A stretch of 64,000 nt of DNA from Helicostylum pulchrum (lineage: Eukaryota; Mucoromycota; Mucoromycetes; Mucorales; Mucoraceae), in contig JAIXMO010000011.1 of NCBI GenBank assembly GCA_025677825.1, positions 407,001 to 471,000 of the forward strand, given 5' to 3'. The translations under genes were made by a program, and so were the position numbers. A model generated the notes under the pieces. That model searched no databases. It saw only the letters and a list, made by a program, of their open reading frames with translations, and was not told where the DNA came from. Below, piece by piece: positions 10,703 through 24,294 of the stretch; the first letter of the stretch is position 1; every line of letters starts with the position of its first letter.

Positions 10703-11315
10703 GTTGACGATAAAAAAAAGAAGGGAAATATGCTTTAAAGTGAAAAAGAAAGGGGGGTATAAAAAATCAAAAAGAAAAAAAAAGAGAGAAAAAGGAGTCA
10801 CGGTACATAAAAAAAAAAAAAGTGTACAAGTTAACTTATACGGCATTTATTCATTTTGGTATCATTTAAAAGAGATCTGAATATCGTCTTTTATTCATTC
10901 TTTCCAAGCTCCCGGATGTATCTATATGTATAGGTGTATATATATTTTTTTAATATGTATTTTTATATGTATATAAAGTGAGGTCATTTAAATATTTACA
11001 GATAACTATAAAAAAAAAAGGTTATACTTGTACAAAAAAAAAGGTACATTTGATGGATAGTTTTATCATAGGCTGTTTCGTCACTTTTTACGATTGTCGC
11101 CATGTAATAAAAATCCAAATCGAAATTCTATCTCGGTAATAGTAAACGGTACAATTATTTGTTTAATTCACATGAGCCCATATGTTGTACAGATCTGAAA
11201 AACCCCTTATAGTGGAAATGATATTTGCAAATATGTCATATTTTTCTCTTTCTTTCCTCTCTTTTTTTTTTGAAAAACTCTTGCTTTCTTCCCTTACTAT
11301 TCTTTTTTTTTTTTA
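10703..11315. other. Divergent intergenic region, MBIP1 / Kelch gene
   Basis: This 613-bp region of A/T tracts separates the MBIP1-like start from the Kelch gene start. It contains purine-rich AAAGAGAAAAAGG stretches near 10740-10800 and TATATATA segments near 10930-10975. No additional gene is visible. It presumably holds both promoters. Confidence 0.5.
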
Positions 11316-13410
11316 ATGAGATTTAAATTTATCTTTATTTTATCTCAGTTATGTATTACTAGTTTATTTGCTCAACAACCTTTACTTATAAAACCAACAC
11401 CACGGTGGGCTAATGGCAAGTATACCAAAAGAAATCGAAAAAAGAAATTTTATTTCTCTAAATAGTCAAACTACAAAAAAAGCTAACATTTTAAAATATA
11501 AAAGAGTAGAATGCGTCCTGCTAACTACAAAAGGTAAACTTTTATGCTTTGGTGGACAACAAGAAAGCCGTTCGCCTATAAATACAATGAGTTCTTTAAA
11601 TTTGTATCATTCATGGAACACAACTGATCCAGCTTGGTCAATGACAGAAGCCAATAATTCACCATCCGCTTTCTTTGCTTCTGCTTATTTACCCATATCC
11701 AATAACTTTTTTATCGATGGTGGATTACAAGACACAAAAAAAAGTCAGACCATGTATTATGACACTTTAAATAATATTTGGGTAACTCCAAATATCAAAG
11801 GTTTACCTTTAATTAAAAGGTAAACTAAAAAAAAATATTTTTATGCGTATAAAAAAATATAGTAATTAATTATATATATAGAAAGCAACATACTGCAGTA
11901 GCAGATGACAAAGGACGTGTTTGGCTTTGGGGAGGTCTAAGGTAAACTAAATTTTTTTATTCTTCACTTTTTCTTTTTCTAACTTTTTTTGCATAAAAAA
12001 AAAAAAAAAGTGACATATCTACTTACGGTGGTGTAACAATATATTATAATAATTGGACAGTCATTGACACACAAGTAAGTTTTTTTTATGGGGGGGGGGG
12101 GGGCGTAAGTAATAACATTTTAATCAATTCGTTAAAAATAGACTTGGACTACTAGTTTTCCAGATATACAAGATAATCCATCACCTCGCATAGATCATAC
12201 TGCTACGCTTATTGCCAATAAATTCGTACTGATAATTGGAGGTGTCGTTTATTCTCATGATGTCACTGATCCTGCCGGAAAACTAACGTTGAACCCAGTT
12301 TCCATGAGTTCTTTATTAATATTTGATATATCCAATTGTAGGTGGATAAATGTAACTGCCGGTGGTAATATTCCTGCTCCTAGAAGAGGTCATTCCGCCG
12401 TTCTAAGTAAAGAAAAAAAAAACGAAAAAAAAATTTACAAAAAAAAATTATTTTCTTATTATTGTGTATTAGGCCATGATGGTAAAAGTGTAATTATTTT
12501 CGGTGGTGGTATGCCTGAAGATGATCATGGTCAATTAAATGATGTCTTTATATTAGAGCTAGAAACTATGCGGTGGACAGCTCCTTCGATTAAAGGTGTA
12601 CCGCCTAAACCCAGAAGATATCATAAAGGTAGATATATAACATTACAAAAAAAAAAGAGATACTAAAAAAAAATTACTTCAATTCTATGCTCTCTCCCTC
12701 TCTCTCTTAAAAAAAAGCATATTTAGTGGAAGATTACTTGTTGGTTGCGTTTGGCCTTGGTGGAGACGAAAAAGGATTCGATGATGTAAATATTCTAAGT
12801 ACTTCAAGCTGGTCATGGATCACACAATATACTGCCAATACAGCCTGGCTATCTGGAAACTCAACGAGCAACGGCGTTGTTAGAAACAATACCGGTAAAC
12901 TACATATTGCACACAAACGAATTTTTTTTTTCTCTAAACTTTTTGTTTTAAAGGTAACACTACTGCGTATGATCCAAATTCAAAAAAGAATGAAGTTTCT
13001 GAGCATGAAGTATCATCAGAAACTCGTATTAAAGCGGGAGTCATTGCAGGTGTCGTCAGTGGAGGAGTCGTCATTGTAAGTTTATTTTTTTTTAACATAT
13101 CTTTAACTTTTTTTTTATATTATTAAAAACACTATTTATCTTCTTTTTTTTCTTTTTTTTTTAGTTAGGAGGTGGCATTTTTCTTGTTCTCAGCGTAGTC
13201 ATATTTCGAAGAAGACGAACCAAGAATAAAAAGTCTAGTAATAGTAATACGATAGATCCAGCTAGCATTCGACAAGACAATGACTCAACGCCTTCAGTAT
13301 TAGAGCCCGTGACAGTGATACAGGTTCAAAAGCCTGATAATCGGTCATCTATTTGCTACGCTGCTCAATTAGAAGATGGCATATTTTATAAACCAAATGA
13401 AACCGAGTAA
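11316..13410 (+). CDS. Membrane-anchored Kelch-repeat protein
   Basis: Nine exons join in phase to 512 aa: 11316-11419, 11466-11819, 11882-11941, 12011-12074, 12142-12406, 12473-12628, 12727-12894, 12954-13075, 13165-13410. A signal peptide (MRFKFIFILSQLCITSLFA) is followed by Kelch repeats: GKLLCFGG, GRVWLWGGL, NKFVLIIGGVV, GKSVIIFGGGMPEDD and YLLVAFGLGGDE. Several are preceded by paired-Arg/His motifs (APRRGHS, PKPRRYH). A single helix at about 418-445 is followed by RRRRTK and a cytosolic tail. The propeller should face outside the cell or an organelle lumen. Mucoralean and other fungi have such proteins, but their ligands are unknown. The small first intron (46 bp, 11420-11465) is the least certain junction. 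Confidence 0.82.
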
Positions 13411-13501
13411 AAAATATTTTATTTGTGTGTATTATTGATATAAAAACAATTAAAATTGTAATATTATTTTTGATTTTTTTATTATTATTAAAAAGAATGC
13501 C

Positions 13502-14354
<853 letters not shown>

Positions 14355-14614
14355 TTGGTAGTGTTAAACCTATGTCGTTTTGTTTTTTTTTTCTAGTTTT
14401 TAGTGACCCTCTTTTTTTAAAAAAGGTTTAATTTCTCCGCTTTGCATTGATCTTGAGGTGTCAAAAGTAAATAGAGACGGCATTACTCGTATATTTAACC
14501 CGTGTTTACAGAAAAAGCCGTTGTATGATGTAATGCGTCTTTTTTATACTTAATTAAACTATGCTAAACTAGTATTTATTCGTTTTTCTTTTTCTTATTA
14601 AAAAAGAAAGAGAT

Positions 14615-16471
14615 ATGCCTGGTTTATTAAATATCTTTCCTCCAGAGACGCTTGATCAAAATCATAATAAAGTACACGATGAAAATTCTGTAATACCCGT
14701 ATTAAAAGGTATACTGTCGTTTCCTTTTTTTAATTTTACTGTAAAATGCTAACGTAGAGATATAGTAGAGAACGCAAAGGATACAAATCCTTATTTTCCT
14801 GCATCACCTACCACGAGTACTACTAGCAGGGAGAACTCTCATTTTTTACAACGACCTACTGGACTAAAAGATATGAGTCGATTAAATACATCTGTAAGAT
14901 TTGAAGACTCAAAGTCAGAAGGACGTCCTAGTATCTACCTGTTTATCTTTGTCAATCCCTTATCGGGTGACTGCAAAGGAGCTGATTTACTAGGATTACC
15001 AATACAACATTTTCGATTACGAAGGTTTCCACAAGTACAAGTAGAGATACATAATATACTAGACGAAGCAGACCGAAATCTTGGACTAGAACGAATTCAA
15101 CTGGTAGAGACCATGGCCAAATCGAATCAGTTACCTTCGCTAGAAGAAGAAGAAAGTCAAGATAACGAGCACTCGATTAGTGCTACAGTACGAGCAAGAC
15201 ATATTCATGTATGGTCATGTGGAGGCGATGGTACCGTTATGTCCTTATTTGAACTGTTAGTAGAGCATCATATTGATCTGGACTACATGTTTTTTTCATG
15301 TAAAAGCAACAAAAAAAAAAATTAAAAAAAAATTCCAAGATGTTTATCTTTTATGTATAGGTATTCCGTTTGGTACAGGAAACGATTTTAGTCAAGTTTT
15401 AGGCTGGGGAAGAACTATACCTCATAAAGACATTCTAGGAAAAAGGTTACAACATTTAGAAAGTCTTATTACGGAAAGGTTACAAAAATCGGACGCTGCA
15501 CGTTTAGATGTTTGGGAGATTGAAATGACTGCATGTGATAGTGACGGATACGTTCGATTAGCAGGACCACAACGTAAAGATGGTCATGATGTGCTTGAAA
15601 TCGATGAGCGGCAGCAACAAGGTGACTATCCTTTGGTCACTCGTAAAATGTGTAATTATATGTCCATTGGTGTACAGGGATATGTTGGGTCTGGGTTTGA
15701 GAAACATAGAGCTGGTAATCGGTTTGCAAACATGATGGTGTATACTTGTGAAAGTGCTAAATGGGTCTTTTGGCGTAGATTCCCCGCTGTTACACATTTT
15801 ATTGAAAAAATTATATATAATGGGGAGACTGTGCTAGTGTGTCCTCCTCGTCCTGAGGATAAAACTATTAATGACAATTGTGCGCCCGTAATGACAAAAC
15901 ATCCTATTGATTTCGTCATTCAAAACATCCCACACATATGGTAAGCGTTATCTATTGTTCTTTTTGTTTCTTTCTTTTTTTAGACTAACATTTTTTTTTT
16001 TTTTGAAGGGGAAGAGAAGTTGACTTATGGGGTGATGCAATGTCTGGTTTAGAGATAGTGGAGCAAAGAAAAGGACATACAGACCCAGACAATTGGACGC
16101 CACAATTAGCGAATGACGGTAAATTAGAAATTATGACAATACAAAATATGACAAGTTACATTAAAAAGTTGGCCAATATACGTCAACATGTTTCTCGCGT
16201 TGGACAATTTGAAACCCCTTTTGAAGTCATATTTCGAAAACCACAAACACACTCAAATAAAAGTTGGTGGAAACGTTGTTTTGAAAATAAATACAAGAGA
16301 GAAAACACTATTTGTATTATGTGTGATGGTGAATTCTATATTATCAAGAACCCAAAGACTTTAAAGTTTAAAAGGTTTGCGCAGGTTTGGACGTTAGGCA
16401 GAAATGATGAAAAAGTAAAAGGAAGACTTGTTCAAGACGAAGAAGTATCTCATCAACAAGGATTAGAATAA
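14615..16471 (+). CDS. Diacylglycerol kinase
   Basis: Four exons (14615-14708, 14760-15299, 15361-15940, 16009-16471) give 558 aa. The catalytic domain starts near residue 90 with FIFVNPLSGDCKG. The ATP-site glycine motif WSCGGDGTV is at about 184-191 and PFGTGNDFSQVLGWG at about 214-228. The accessory domain has MCNYMSIGVQGYVGSGFEKH and VDLWGDAMSGLE. It phosphorylates diacylglycerol to phosphatidic acid. No C1 (zinc) domain or EF-hand is present, so regulation must differ from most animal isoforms. The first ~70 residues are disordered and Ser/Thr-rich. The gene diverges from the Siw14-type phosphatase and its stop is only 31 bp from the convergent RRP46 stop, so 3' UTRs probably overlap. 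Confidence 0.9.
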
Positions 16472-16502
16472 ATATTTACTTTTTTTTTTTTAATTTTATT
16501 AT

Positions 16503-17418
16503 TTAATGTCCAACCATTTGTTGCTGTTCCTTATTCTTTTTGGACTCAACTGCAATTCTTAAAAATCCATGCACCTTATCTACTGCTTCATAACAAAGAT
16601 CGTGACAAGAAAAGTACTATGTAAGATGTTAGTCTCTCTACTCTATTATTCTCATATCATATATATTACCTCTTCTTCGCTAAAGACACCTTCTGAATCT
16701 GATAATAAAACGCGAGGTTTTGAGTGAGAGTTATCGAAAGAAAAGGTATGAACAGATTTGGCATTCTAATTTTTTTTTAAAAAAAAAATAAAAATTTACG
16801 AGTCAATATACAAACGAAAAAAAAAAAAATTCATGCACACATTTTTTTTCTTTCTTTTCTGTACCTCTAATTCAACAGTTGTAGGATCTAAAACTAATTC
16901 ATCGTCTTTGTCAATCATGACAGTAATGGCAGCGGCCATGTGCTTCATAGGTATACCAGCGTCTAACAATGCTACTGTGATGGCGTTTACTGCAGCGGCT
17001 AAAATACAACCGTCGTCCTTCATAATTTGTACAACAATTTGAATAAGTGTACGAGGCATCATACCACCTAAAATGATAGGTTCGAAAGCTGTGCGTAAAA
17101 TTCCTTCCATTAATTTTTCTTTGGTGCTAGAAGTTCCTGTAGCAGGTCGAACAACGACTTCTACTGTAGCCTCGTCTAATTTTTCATCGCGGATTTGTAC
17201 TTCGACAGGTCCAGAAACAGAACACATGACAGCAGTAGATCCTTTTTTATATATACACATTAGCTTCTTTTTTTAAAAAAATTGTGTCTAATCCATGTTG
17301 ACATGAACTTACCCAATTCAAACTTGGAAGAACCATCGGCTTTGTTTAATATGTTTTGGGAAGCGGAAAATGCTCTCAATTGTGTGTTATCGTCACGGCG
17401 ATCAGGTCTGTTTACCAT
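16503..17418 (-). CDS. RRP46: Exosome complex component RRP46
   Basis: Four exons (17418-17313, 17241-16865, 16765-16670, 16616-16503) give 230 aa. The RNase PH-like fold is shown by RADGS-like NKADGSSKFELG, STAVMCSVSGPVEVQIRDEK, ATVEVVVRP, and the helix GCILAAAVNAITVALLDAGI. The intron-2 acceptor at 17242 was chosen because it gives FELGSTAVMCSV directly. The longer reading that includes MCIYKK would insert extra residues and breaks phase. RRP46 is one of six ring subunits of the RNA exosome, involved in 3' processing and decay of RNA. The ring subunits have lost catalysis in most eukaryotes; I see no reason to claim activity here. Confidence 0.9.
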
Positions 17419-17847
17419 GGTAAAAAAAGATATTATGTGTTGTAATGAGAAAAAGCTTTTTTTTTAATACTGGATTTTCTTTTTTAAAAAAAGCGATCCT
17501 AGTTTTCCAAAGTCACACTTTTTTTAAAAAAAAATAGGCAGCAGAACAATGGGCTTTCCTTCTGTTCAAAGTGAAAAGCAGCATTTTTTACTTACTGTAG
17601 TTAAGAGCACGACAGTAATACAACGCGTTAACAAGCGCTCAAATAACTTTATTTTAAAAACTTAAAATATAAGCTAACGCGATAGATCAAAGTATCAAAT
17701 TTTAAAAAAAATACAGATACTACCTAGGAAAAATATTCCCTTCAGTTTAAAAACTACTGATGTATAATATTTTAATATGCGTTGGGAGAAAAAGGGGTGG
17801 GGGATAGATGTGATATAGGATATGTGTATGTTGTATTAAGAAAGAAA
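17419..17847. other. Intergenic region between RRP46 and DUF4203-like gene
   Basis: About 430 bp with several A/T runs. It should hold the RRP46 promoter and the 3' end of the neighbouring minus-strand gene. A palindromic TTTTTAAAAAA pattern recurs near 17480-17530. No gene seen. Confidence 0.5.
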
Positions 17848-19104
17848 CTACTTCTTTTCTTCCTTCTTTTCTTCGATATTGATACCGAATTCCTTCTTTT
17901 TACTGATAATATTCCAGTAATACTGCCAGCCAAAAGAAGCTAATGTAAGCACAGCGACAAACGCAAGTGATACGTACGTTGGAGTCTTGATAATGTATAC
18001 ATTTGTATGGTTTTTGTTACCATCAAAGATAGTAAGGAAAGCATTGATGACACCAGTATGAATAAATAAATCTAAGCCGAGAATAAATAAGAAGCCACCA
18101 ATGAAAGAAGTACAAAAGATGATTGTATAACTCTCTAGCAAGATAATCATAATTGCTAGTACAACACCCATACCAACGATAAAGCAAATACGTGCTACTT
18201 CCTATTTATAAATTTAGTATAAGCTTCTTTTGGGGCTTGTGTATGTGGGTTTTTTTTTTTTACTTACAATTTGAATCACAAGGTTTTCTTTCCAGGAAAG
18301 AATATATACAGCAAAGAAAAAGCCAGCGAGACCGCCAACAAAATAAAGTGATACTCCGTAAATAAATATAAATAAAAACGCGCCAACAAGACCAAGTCCT
18401 GTACTGACACACATGTAAACAATTTCATTGTGTGGATATCCGTGCAAAGGCTCATTATTGACAAGACCGATCCAGGTCATGACAGCAAAAAAGATAAAAC
18501 CAGTAGCTGCCAATGTTCCTCTAAACGAACAGTAACCAAAGATTAAAAAGAAAATACCAAACAACATACAAGTGATACCAGTGATACCCTGAGCCACCGT
18601 AATACCATAGCCATAAGTGTCTAATTATTTGAAATAAAAGTTATTTTTTTGTCGTTTTTAGATACAATGTGTATACGTACGCCATAAATAGGTACTCCAA
18701 CATTTATCGTCACATTTTACTTTTTTGCCCTCATCTTTTTTACCGCTACTTCCTTTTGAGGTAGAAGAAGATTTGGTAGCAGTAACAGTCTTTGTTACAG
18801 TCTTTAATTTACCGTTACCACAGTAAACAGTATTTGTTACGGTTTGCCAAAGGTTATTTAAATCAGAAACGGCTATTTTTGCGTTATTGTCATCATTTTT
18901 ATTGTTACAGTCGTTAGCCCAGTTTTCATATAAACTAAGCGTATCTTCTAAATCACGTTTGATGTAATGAGCTGTAGGGAGAGCGGTAGGTAATCCTTGT
19001 CTTTTATTTAGCACGATATTAGAATCTGCTGTACGTGTAGGTTGTTGGATCACAATAGCGCTAATAACAGGTACTAATAAGCAGAACAATAAAGATAGTT
19101 TCAT
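17848..19104 (-). CDS. Secreted-start multi-pass membrane protein (DUF4203/TMEM198-like)
   Basis: Three exons (19104-18681, 18620-18268, 18201-17848) give 376 aa. Residues 1-16 are a signal peptide (MKLSLLFCLLVPVISA). A polar, Thr/Ser/Lys-rich luminal region with several Cys follows. Then come about seven hydrophobic helices, with YGYGITVAQGITGITCMLFG, GFIFFAVMTWIGLVNNE and IIFCTSFIGGFLFILGLDLF, in the pattern of the DUF4203/TMEM198 domain. The C-terminus is short and Glu/Lys-rich. Function is unknown in fungi. The animal relative TMEM198 has been linked to Wnt receptor phosphorylation, which should not be transferred here. Confidence 0.8.
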
Positions 19105-19627
19105 TGTTTTATATAAAGAAAATAAGGAGGAGTAAAAAAGAAAATAAACAATGAATATAATAGTGTTTTTTAAAGCAAAAAAAAATTGAATGTTTTCATA
19201 CTTCCCAATTTAATGAATACTATCATTTATTTTGCTTTCAAAAAAACAGGGATGTTGCCTTATTAAGCGGTTTGTTTTTGGGTACCTAGCAGATCTTTCT
19301 GTTTACATGCATTTGTACCACAATCATATATCATCATCGATAAACTTGCGTGTTTAAGCATATATCATGTAAAAATAGTGTGCATGTTTTTTATATATAT
19401 AAATAAGTTATATACTCTTCTATTTATAAATAAATAAAATATACTGATGTTTATGATAGTTTTTTCGAACTGCATTGGATTGATAAGATTCACGCATAAA
19501 AAGTATACCTCTGATTTTTGCCGGTAGTGACGTATTTTTTGGTGGCTTTTTTTTTATTCTTTATTTTTTTTGTTGTCAAGTTTTTTTTTTTTTTTCTTTG
19601 TTAATCAAACAACTTACAAAAAAAAAA
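19105..19627. other. Divergent intergenic region
   Basis: About 520 bp of A/T-rich sequence with TATATATAAATAAG near 19393 and long T-runs just before the next ATG. No gene visible. It should hold the promoters of the flanking divergent genes. Confidence 0.5.
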
Positions 19628-20540
19628 ATGGAGAACTTGAAACGCAAATTCCCTAGTACATGTCCTGATTGTAGCTCAGAAGTAGAACTCCACCAAATTA
19701 ACTTTGATTCCGCAGTTGAAATCTGCAATAACTTAACTGTAAGTAATTCATACGTTAATTATATTTCATCTAACTAACGCGTCTTCTTTATTTTTTTTAT
19801 AGTGTGCATTTCCTTTTGATCGTTCCTGCGCGGGAGGGCTGATTCATGAGTTTCCTTGTGCTGAACAACGGTATGGTAAAAAAATAAAGACACAAACATC
19901 ATCCATTGCTAATACTGTTGCTGTTCGTACAGCTTCAGATAATGATGAACATAGTGTCAAATCTGCAAAAGAGACTAACTCAGATATACCTGAGTCTAGC
20001 TCTTTAATAAAGCAGAAAGAGCAATTAAATTGCAAAGATCTTACTTTGCCCACAGGTCAAGGAAATCAAGATATGATTTCTGCTTTCATCAAGGACGGCC
20101 AACAAGAACAAGCTTTAACAGGAGGCCAAACTACCGCAAAGGGTGAGATGATTAACCCCAACGACTGTGATCCTATCATTACAGCTTTGCTAAACTTTTA
20201 TTCATATATTACTCTAGTTCCCGCAAAAAGTACGGAAGTTCAGTTACCTGTAAATATTGCACTTCCTCCTGTAACCGCAGCAAGAAAATCTTCTACTACA
20301 CAAACCGCCCCAAGCATGTCACTTGAAGCTATTGAATCATTATTAAACGATACCGACAATATTATACCCGCATACGATTCAGTTGACTGTTCATCACCTT
20401 CCTCTATTACTACACCAAAAGACCCATCCGCTTTAAGCTGGTTTGAAGATCTCGACGCATTATTTGGAGCAGATATGGCTCAATCAAAATTCAACCCTTT
20501 GCAAGTAGATAACGACTTTGACTCCTTTTTAGGAATCTAA
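19628..20540 (+). CDS. Short zinc-ribbon protein resembling USPL1 termini
   Basis: Two exons (19628-19738, 19803-20540) give 282 aa. The N-terminus has paired cysteines, STCPDCSSEVELHQINFDS then EICNNLTCAFPFD, a likely zinc ribbon. Its spacing and hydrophobic pattern resemble the N-terminal zinc region of animal USPL1 (CPxC...FxxxxxxCxxxxCxxPxx). The middle is disordered. The C-terminus has acidic, Phe-rich short motifs: LEAIESLLNDTDN, LSWFEDLDALFGAD and DFDSFLGI, similar in style to USPL1's acidic tail. There is no catalytic protease domain. The resemblance is from memory and weak, so treat the name as a hypothesis. A transcription- or snRNA-related adaptor role would be an inference. Confidence 0.7.
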
Positions 20541-21386
20541 ACCTTAGCATAACAATACCAAACATTAACAGCATGTATATATATATAACAACAAATCCCC
20601 CTCTTTATCTTTCTATTATTATCATTATTTTCTACAAAAAGGGATACTAGCTACTCAAAAAGAAAACCCAAGGTGTAAACTGTACTCAAGTATTAAACTA
20701 AATAAAAAATCATCGTTGACTCGAACTAACTTTATGGTCTATGGGCAAAAAAAACTATAAGATAAAGCAAATACACTTGGTGGAGTAACTATTACAACAT
20801 TTTTGTTATTATTATATGTAGGGAAGAAAGTGCATTCATTCGTGTTTCAACTGTAACACCAATGATGATATGAATAGGAAGAAAAGTACACCTGTGTTAC
20901 ATCATTCGGTTTTTGGATAGGAATGAGAGTTTTATACTTGTTTTTTTTTTGGAACGGAATCGAGTTTAATAATAAACTTGATACTTAAAAGGTATTAAAC
21001 GAATTTATGCCTTAAAGAGGGAAAAGCTAATGTCTCGGGCATGATACGTCAAAATAAGAGCGCGAGAAAACAAAGGTTTTCATTAAACCGCTTGTTTCAA
21101 GGGAAACATTTTAAGTTTGATCTACAATAGCTAGTTGACGTTGGTCCTTATTTCAATCGGGTCTCTTAATGAAATTTATTCTAATTACAATTAGAAACTT
21201 GGTGGCCGAAGTAAAGATAATTCTGTTCAAACGAATTCAGTTTTATATGTAATAATGTTTTTTTAAAAAAAAAGGGATATGTGTGTGATAAATATATTCT
21301 GGGATGGTGTTTTCCTCAGATAGTTTTATATGAAATGACTAATATTGAAATACTCCAAATTAAGAACAATAAAAAAAGGGAGAAAT
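20541..21386. other. Intergenic region, convergent 3' ends
   Basis: About 850 bp between the zinc-ribbon gene and the P450 gene, which converge. AT-rich, with ordinary poly(A)-signal-like ATATATATATAAC near 20577 and a T-run near 20941. No gene, RNA or repeat array was recognised. Confidence 0.5.
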
Positions 21387-23176
21387 TTACTGACGCTTTT
21401 CTACCATAACTTTCATGCCGTATCGCATAGGTAAAGTTAATGAAACTTGATAGGTAATTTCTTGGCCAGCCATCAATCTGAACTTGTATCGCTTTACCAA
21501 AAAGATAATTGCAGTAAGAGCTTCCAAAGTAGCCAAGTTTTGACCTAAGCATACACGTGGACCGGCATGAAATGCTAAAAGAAAAGAGTTTATATTTTTT
21601 TCCTTCTGATTTATAATTGTGCTCATATCTTACCTGGCCATTGACCTTGTGACTCACGGCGAAGTTCACCTTCTTCTGTGATCCAACGTTCTGGTCTAAA
21701 TACTTTAGCATCGTGACCCCATACTTTTTCTGAGCGACCTTGGACATAAGGACACCACAATACGTAATCACCTTTTTTAATGTGTGTACCATCAGGCCAG
21801 ATGTCATCATTAAGAGCATATTTCTGGTTCAAAGGAACAGAAGGATAGTGACGAAGAACTTCATAAAATACAGCATGAGAATATGTCATGTCTTTAATTT
21901 TCTCATAAAGTGCGGGAGAGTCAACAAGGTCATCGTCTGTAACGAACTGCTCAATTTCTTCCAAGAGTTTTTGTTCGACACGGGGGTGACACATGAGCAT
22001 ATAGAAAGTCCAAGAAAGGGCTTGTGCTGTTGTATCTCTTCCGGCAATAACAAAGTTCAAGACAATATCACGGAGTTCTTCGTTATTCAATAAGTCACCC
22101 TTATTGTTACGGGCGTCCATGAAACGAGACAAGAGATCCTTGTGAACTTCACCAGCTTCTAATTGAACTCTACGCTTTTCAATTACGCTACGAGCAAATC
22201 CGTCGACTACTTTCAAGTGATCATTCATATTTGTCTTCCAAGGAGTGGCAAAGTTAACAATACGTTCAGTAACAGGCCAGACAGAATTAATGAAACGAAT
22301 AAATGTGTTCTTCTGTGCTTCATCAAATGATGCGGCAAATGGGACTTTACCCTTGGTTGAAAGCGCGTTCAATTGTACACCAAAACCTAATTCAATGAAT
22401 GAATCAAGGGTGAACTTAAACATAACATCGTGGAAATCAACGACAGAATTATCTTGTGCTGCCTTATCAAAAATTTGATTTTGCATGACACCTAATTCTT
22501 TGACAAAGACACTTTTTTAAAATAAAATAAAACGTTAGCGCCAAACTTAATAAATAGGTCTTTAAAAAAAAGGGGGAGGTTACGCACTCTGTGAATTGAT
22601 CTCTGAAGTTTTTGACGTTAAAGATATGACTAGCGGTTTTACGTTGGTACTTCCATTCTTCACCATTGGCGTTGAAGATACCGCCACCAAAGAGATCCAA
22701 CATGGCGCCATGGAATTCAGGACCTTTGATATAGTTTTCAAAGTTGTCTAATCAAACAATAAGATAAATTGTTTTTCTTTAATAAATGTAGTGATGAAGC
22801 GATATATATATATCCTACTTTTCAAAATATGCTCAACATTTCTAGGGTCAATTGTACCAACATGTCTAGGAATACCAAGAGCAGACATTGTTCTATAAAT
22901 TTCATATTAGAATACAAACAAACAATGTAAAAAAAAGGCAAATGTATAACTTTACAATGTCAAATCATCTAAACGAGTGAACCCTTCTTGTAAGAAATCA
23001 TGGAAACGCGTCAAAAATTCAAGTACGAGAGGCAAGTTTCCAACGAGAGGCCAACCAGCTTGAGTCTTAATATCTGGTCTTTTAGAATCAAATACAGCTC
23101 GATCGTTATAGATACAAGCTAAGAGAGAAATAGTTGCAACAGCGCCTGTTCCAATATATTTTCCAATGGAGGTCAT
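21387..23176 (-). CDS. Cytochrome P450 monooxygenase (CYP52/86-like)
   Basis: Five exons (23176-22956, 22892-22819, 22747-22588, 22511-21634, 21574-21387) give 506 aa. A membrane anchor lies at residues 1-25. Diagnostic motifs: FGGGIFNANGEEWKYQRKTA, I-helix AGRDTT at about 308-313, ExxR (EVLR) at about 369-372, PERW at about 425-428, and the haem loop FHAGPRVCLG with Cys about 453. The FNANGEEWxxQRKTASHIF pattern is that of the CYP52/CYP86/CYP4 clan, many of which hydroxylate fatty acids or alkanes; the actual substrate is unknown. The exon 3 donor is a less usual GTGCGT, needed to keep phase. It probably sits on the ER membrane and needs a separate reductase. Confidence 0.92.
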
Positions 23177-24294
23177 TTTTTTATATATTCTTTATTATAA
23201 GGTTATAAGAAAAGAAGGGATTGAATAAGAAAAAAAATAGTCTCAATCCATTTTATTCCCCCTTATTTATACTAATCAGGTTCCCCCACACGTCGCACAC
23301 TATGACAAGTACAAAAGTTTGATCGCGGGTGACACCTTTTTGTTGCGTCCACTACGTAAAAAAAAAAAACTCAGATCTTCCCCAGTTTTTCCTGGATTTT
23401 TTCACATGTTACCCAAATATAATGAAGTTGATTCTGGTTCACGTGGCCTGCAGTAGATATACAAAGCATAAAGTTTAACTTCGAAAGTGAGCGTGGATTA
23501 CGTGACGTTGACTTATAACCCCACCAAAAAAATTATAAACAATAATGCTGTCTATATTAAAGTTATACACTGTCAATCATTGACATTTCCTACTATCCTT
23601 TTCTTGTAAAAAAAAAAGGGCGTTTATAGTATGCATCATTAATTAATATGCAAGAAAAAAAAATAATCTAAATTGACTAAATATTACTTTAATAGTATTT
23701 ACCTTTAATGCAGTTTTTCTTTTTGTGGTATCGTACATCATGCCCTCTTGTTTCATCATTTGACATGTAAAAGAAAAAAAAAGGTACTCGGGTGAGATCC
23801 TAAAAAAACCCCATTCACATATGAAGACATTAAGAGACGACATCCTATATACGGTAATTATAGTATACGATTCATTGTTATTGACAGAATTCGTGAATAC
23901 TGAGCTGCAGTTACCGACATTATAGAGTTCATGTGTGTCGTACATGGTAAGTTATCCCCACACAGAAAAAAAAAATCGAATTAACTCACGGGACCGGAAT
24001 AAAAAAAGTGCTTACACTATTATGTGTGTGAGAAGTGTATACATTTTATTATATAAAAAAAAAGGGATGGGGCTATATAAAAAAAGAAGAAAATATGTGA
24101 ACAAAGTTATATGTATAAAAGCGGCGTTAATAGTGATCATACACTGGAATAATAGTAAAGGTAAAAAAAAAACAATCATAGAATAATGTTAAATCATATG
24201 TAGAGAGAGAGGGGAGAGAGAGAGAGTTGTGATAATTAAAATAAAAGAAAGGGGGGAAATCATATAGTGTGTGTGGGAAAAAAACTCAATGCCT
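23177..24294. other. Intergenic region with GA-rich tract
   Basis: About 1.1 kb holding the P450 promoter and the 3' end of the CP2 gene. Features: a GC-richer patch at 23280-23350, a CACGTGG E-box-like site near 23440, and a GA-rich simple repeat at about 24201-24226. Open frames here are short and A/T-biased. No gene was recognised. Confidence 0.5.

Noticed and set aside
10703..10846. 48-codon N-terminal extension of the MBIP1-like ORF
   Set aside because: It is Phe/Leu/Pro-rich translation of a homopolymer-rich upstream region; the ATG at 10702 directly precedes the conserved-looking start STLSWNNELSQFL.
17243..17260. Start of RRP46 at MCIYKK
   Set aside because: A better model with an upstream exon gives the conserved N-terminus and joins at the acceptor at 17242.
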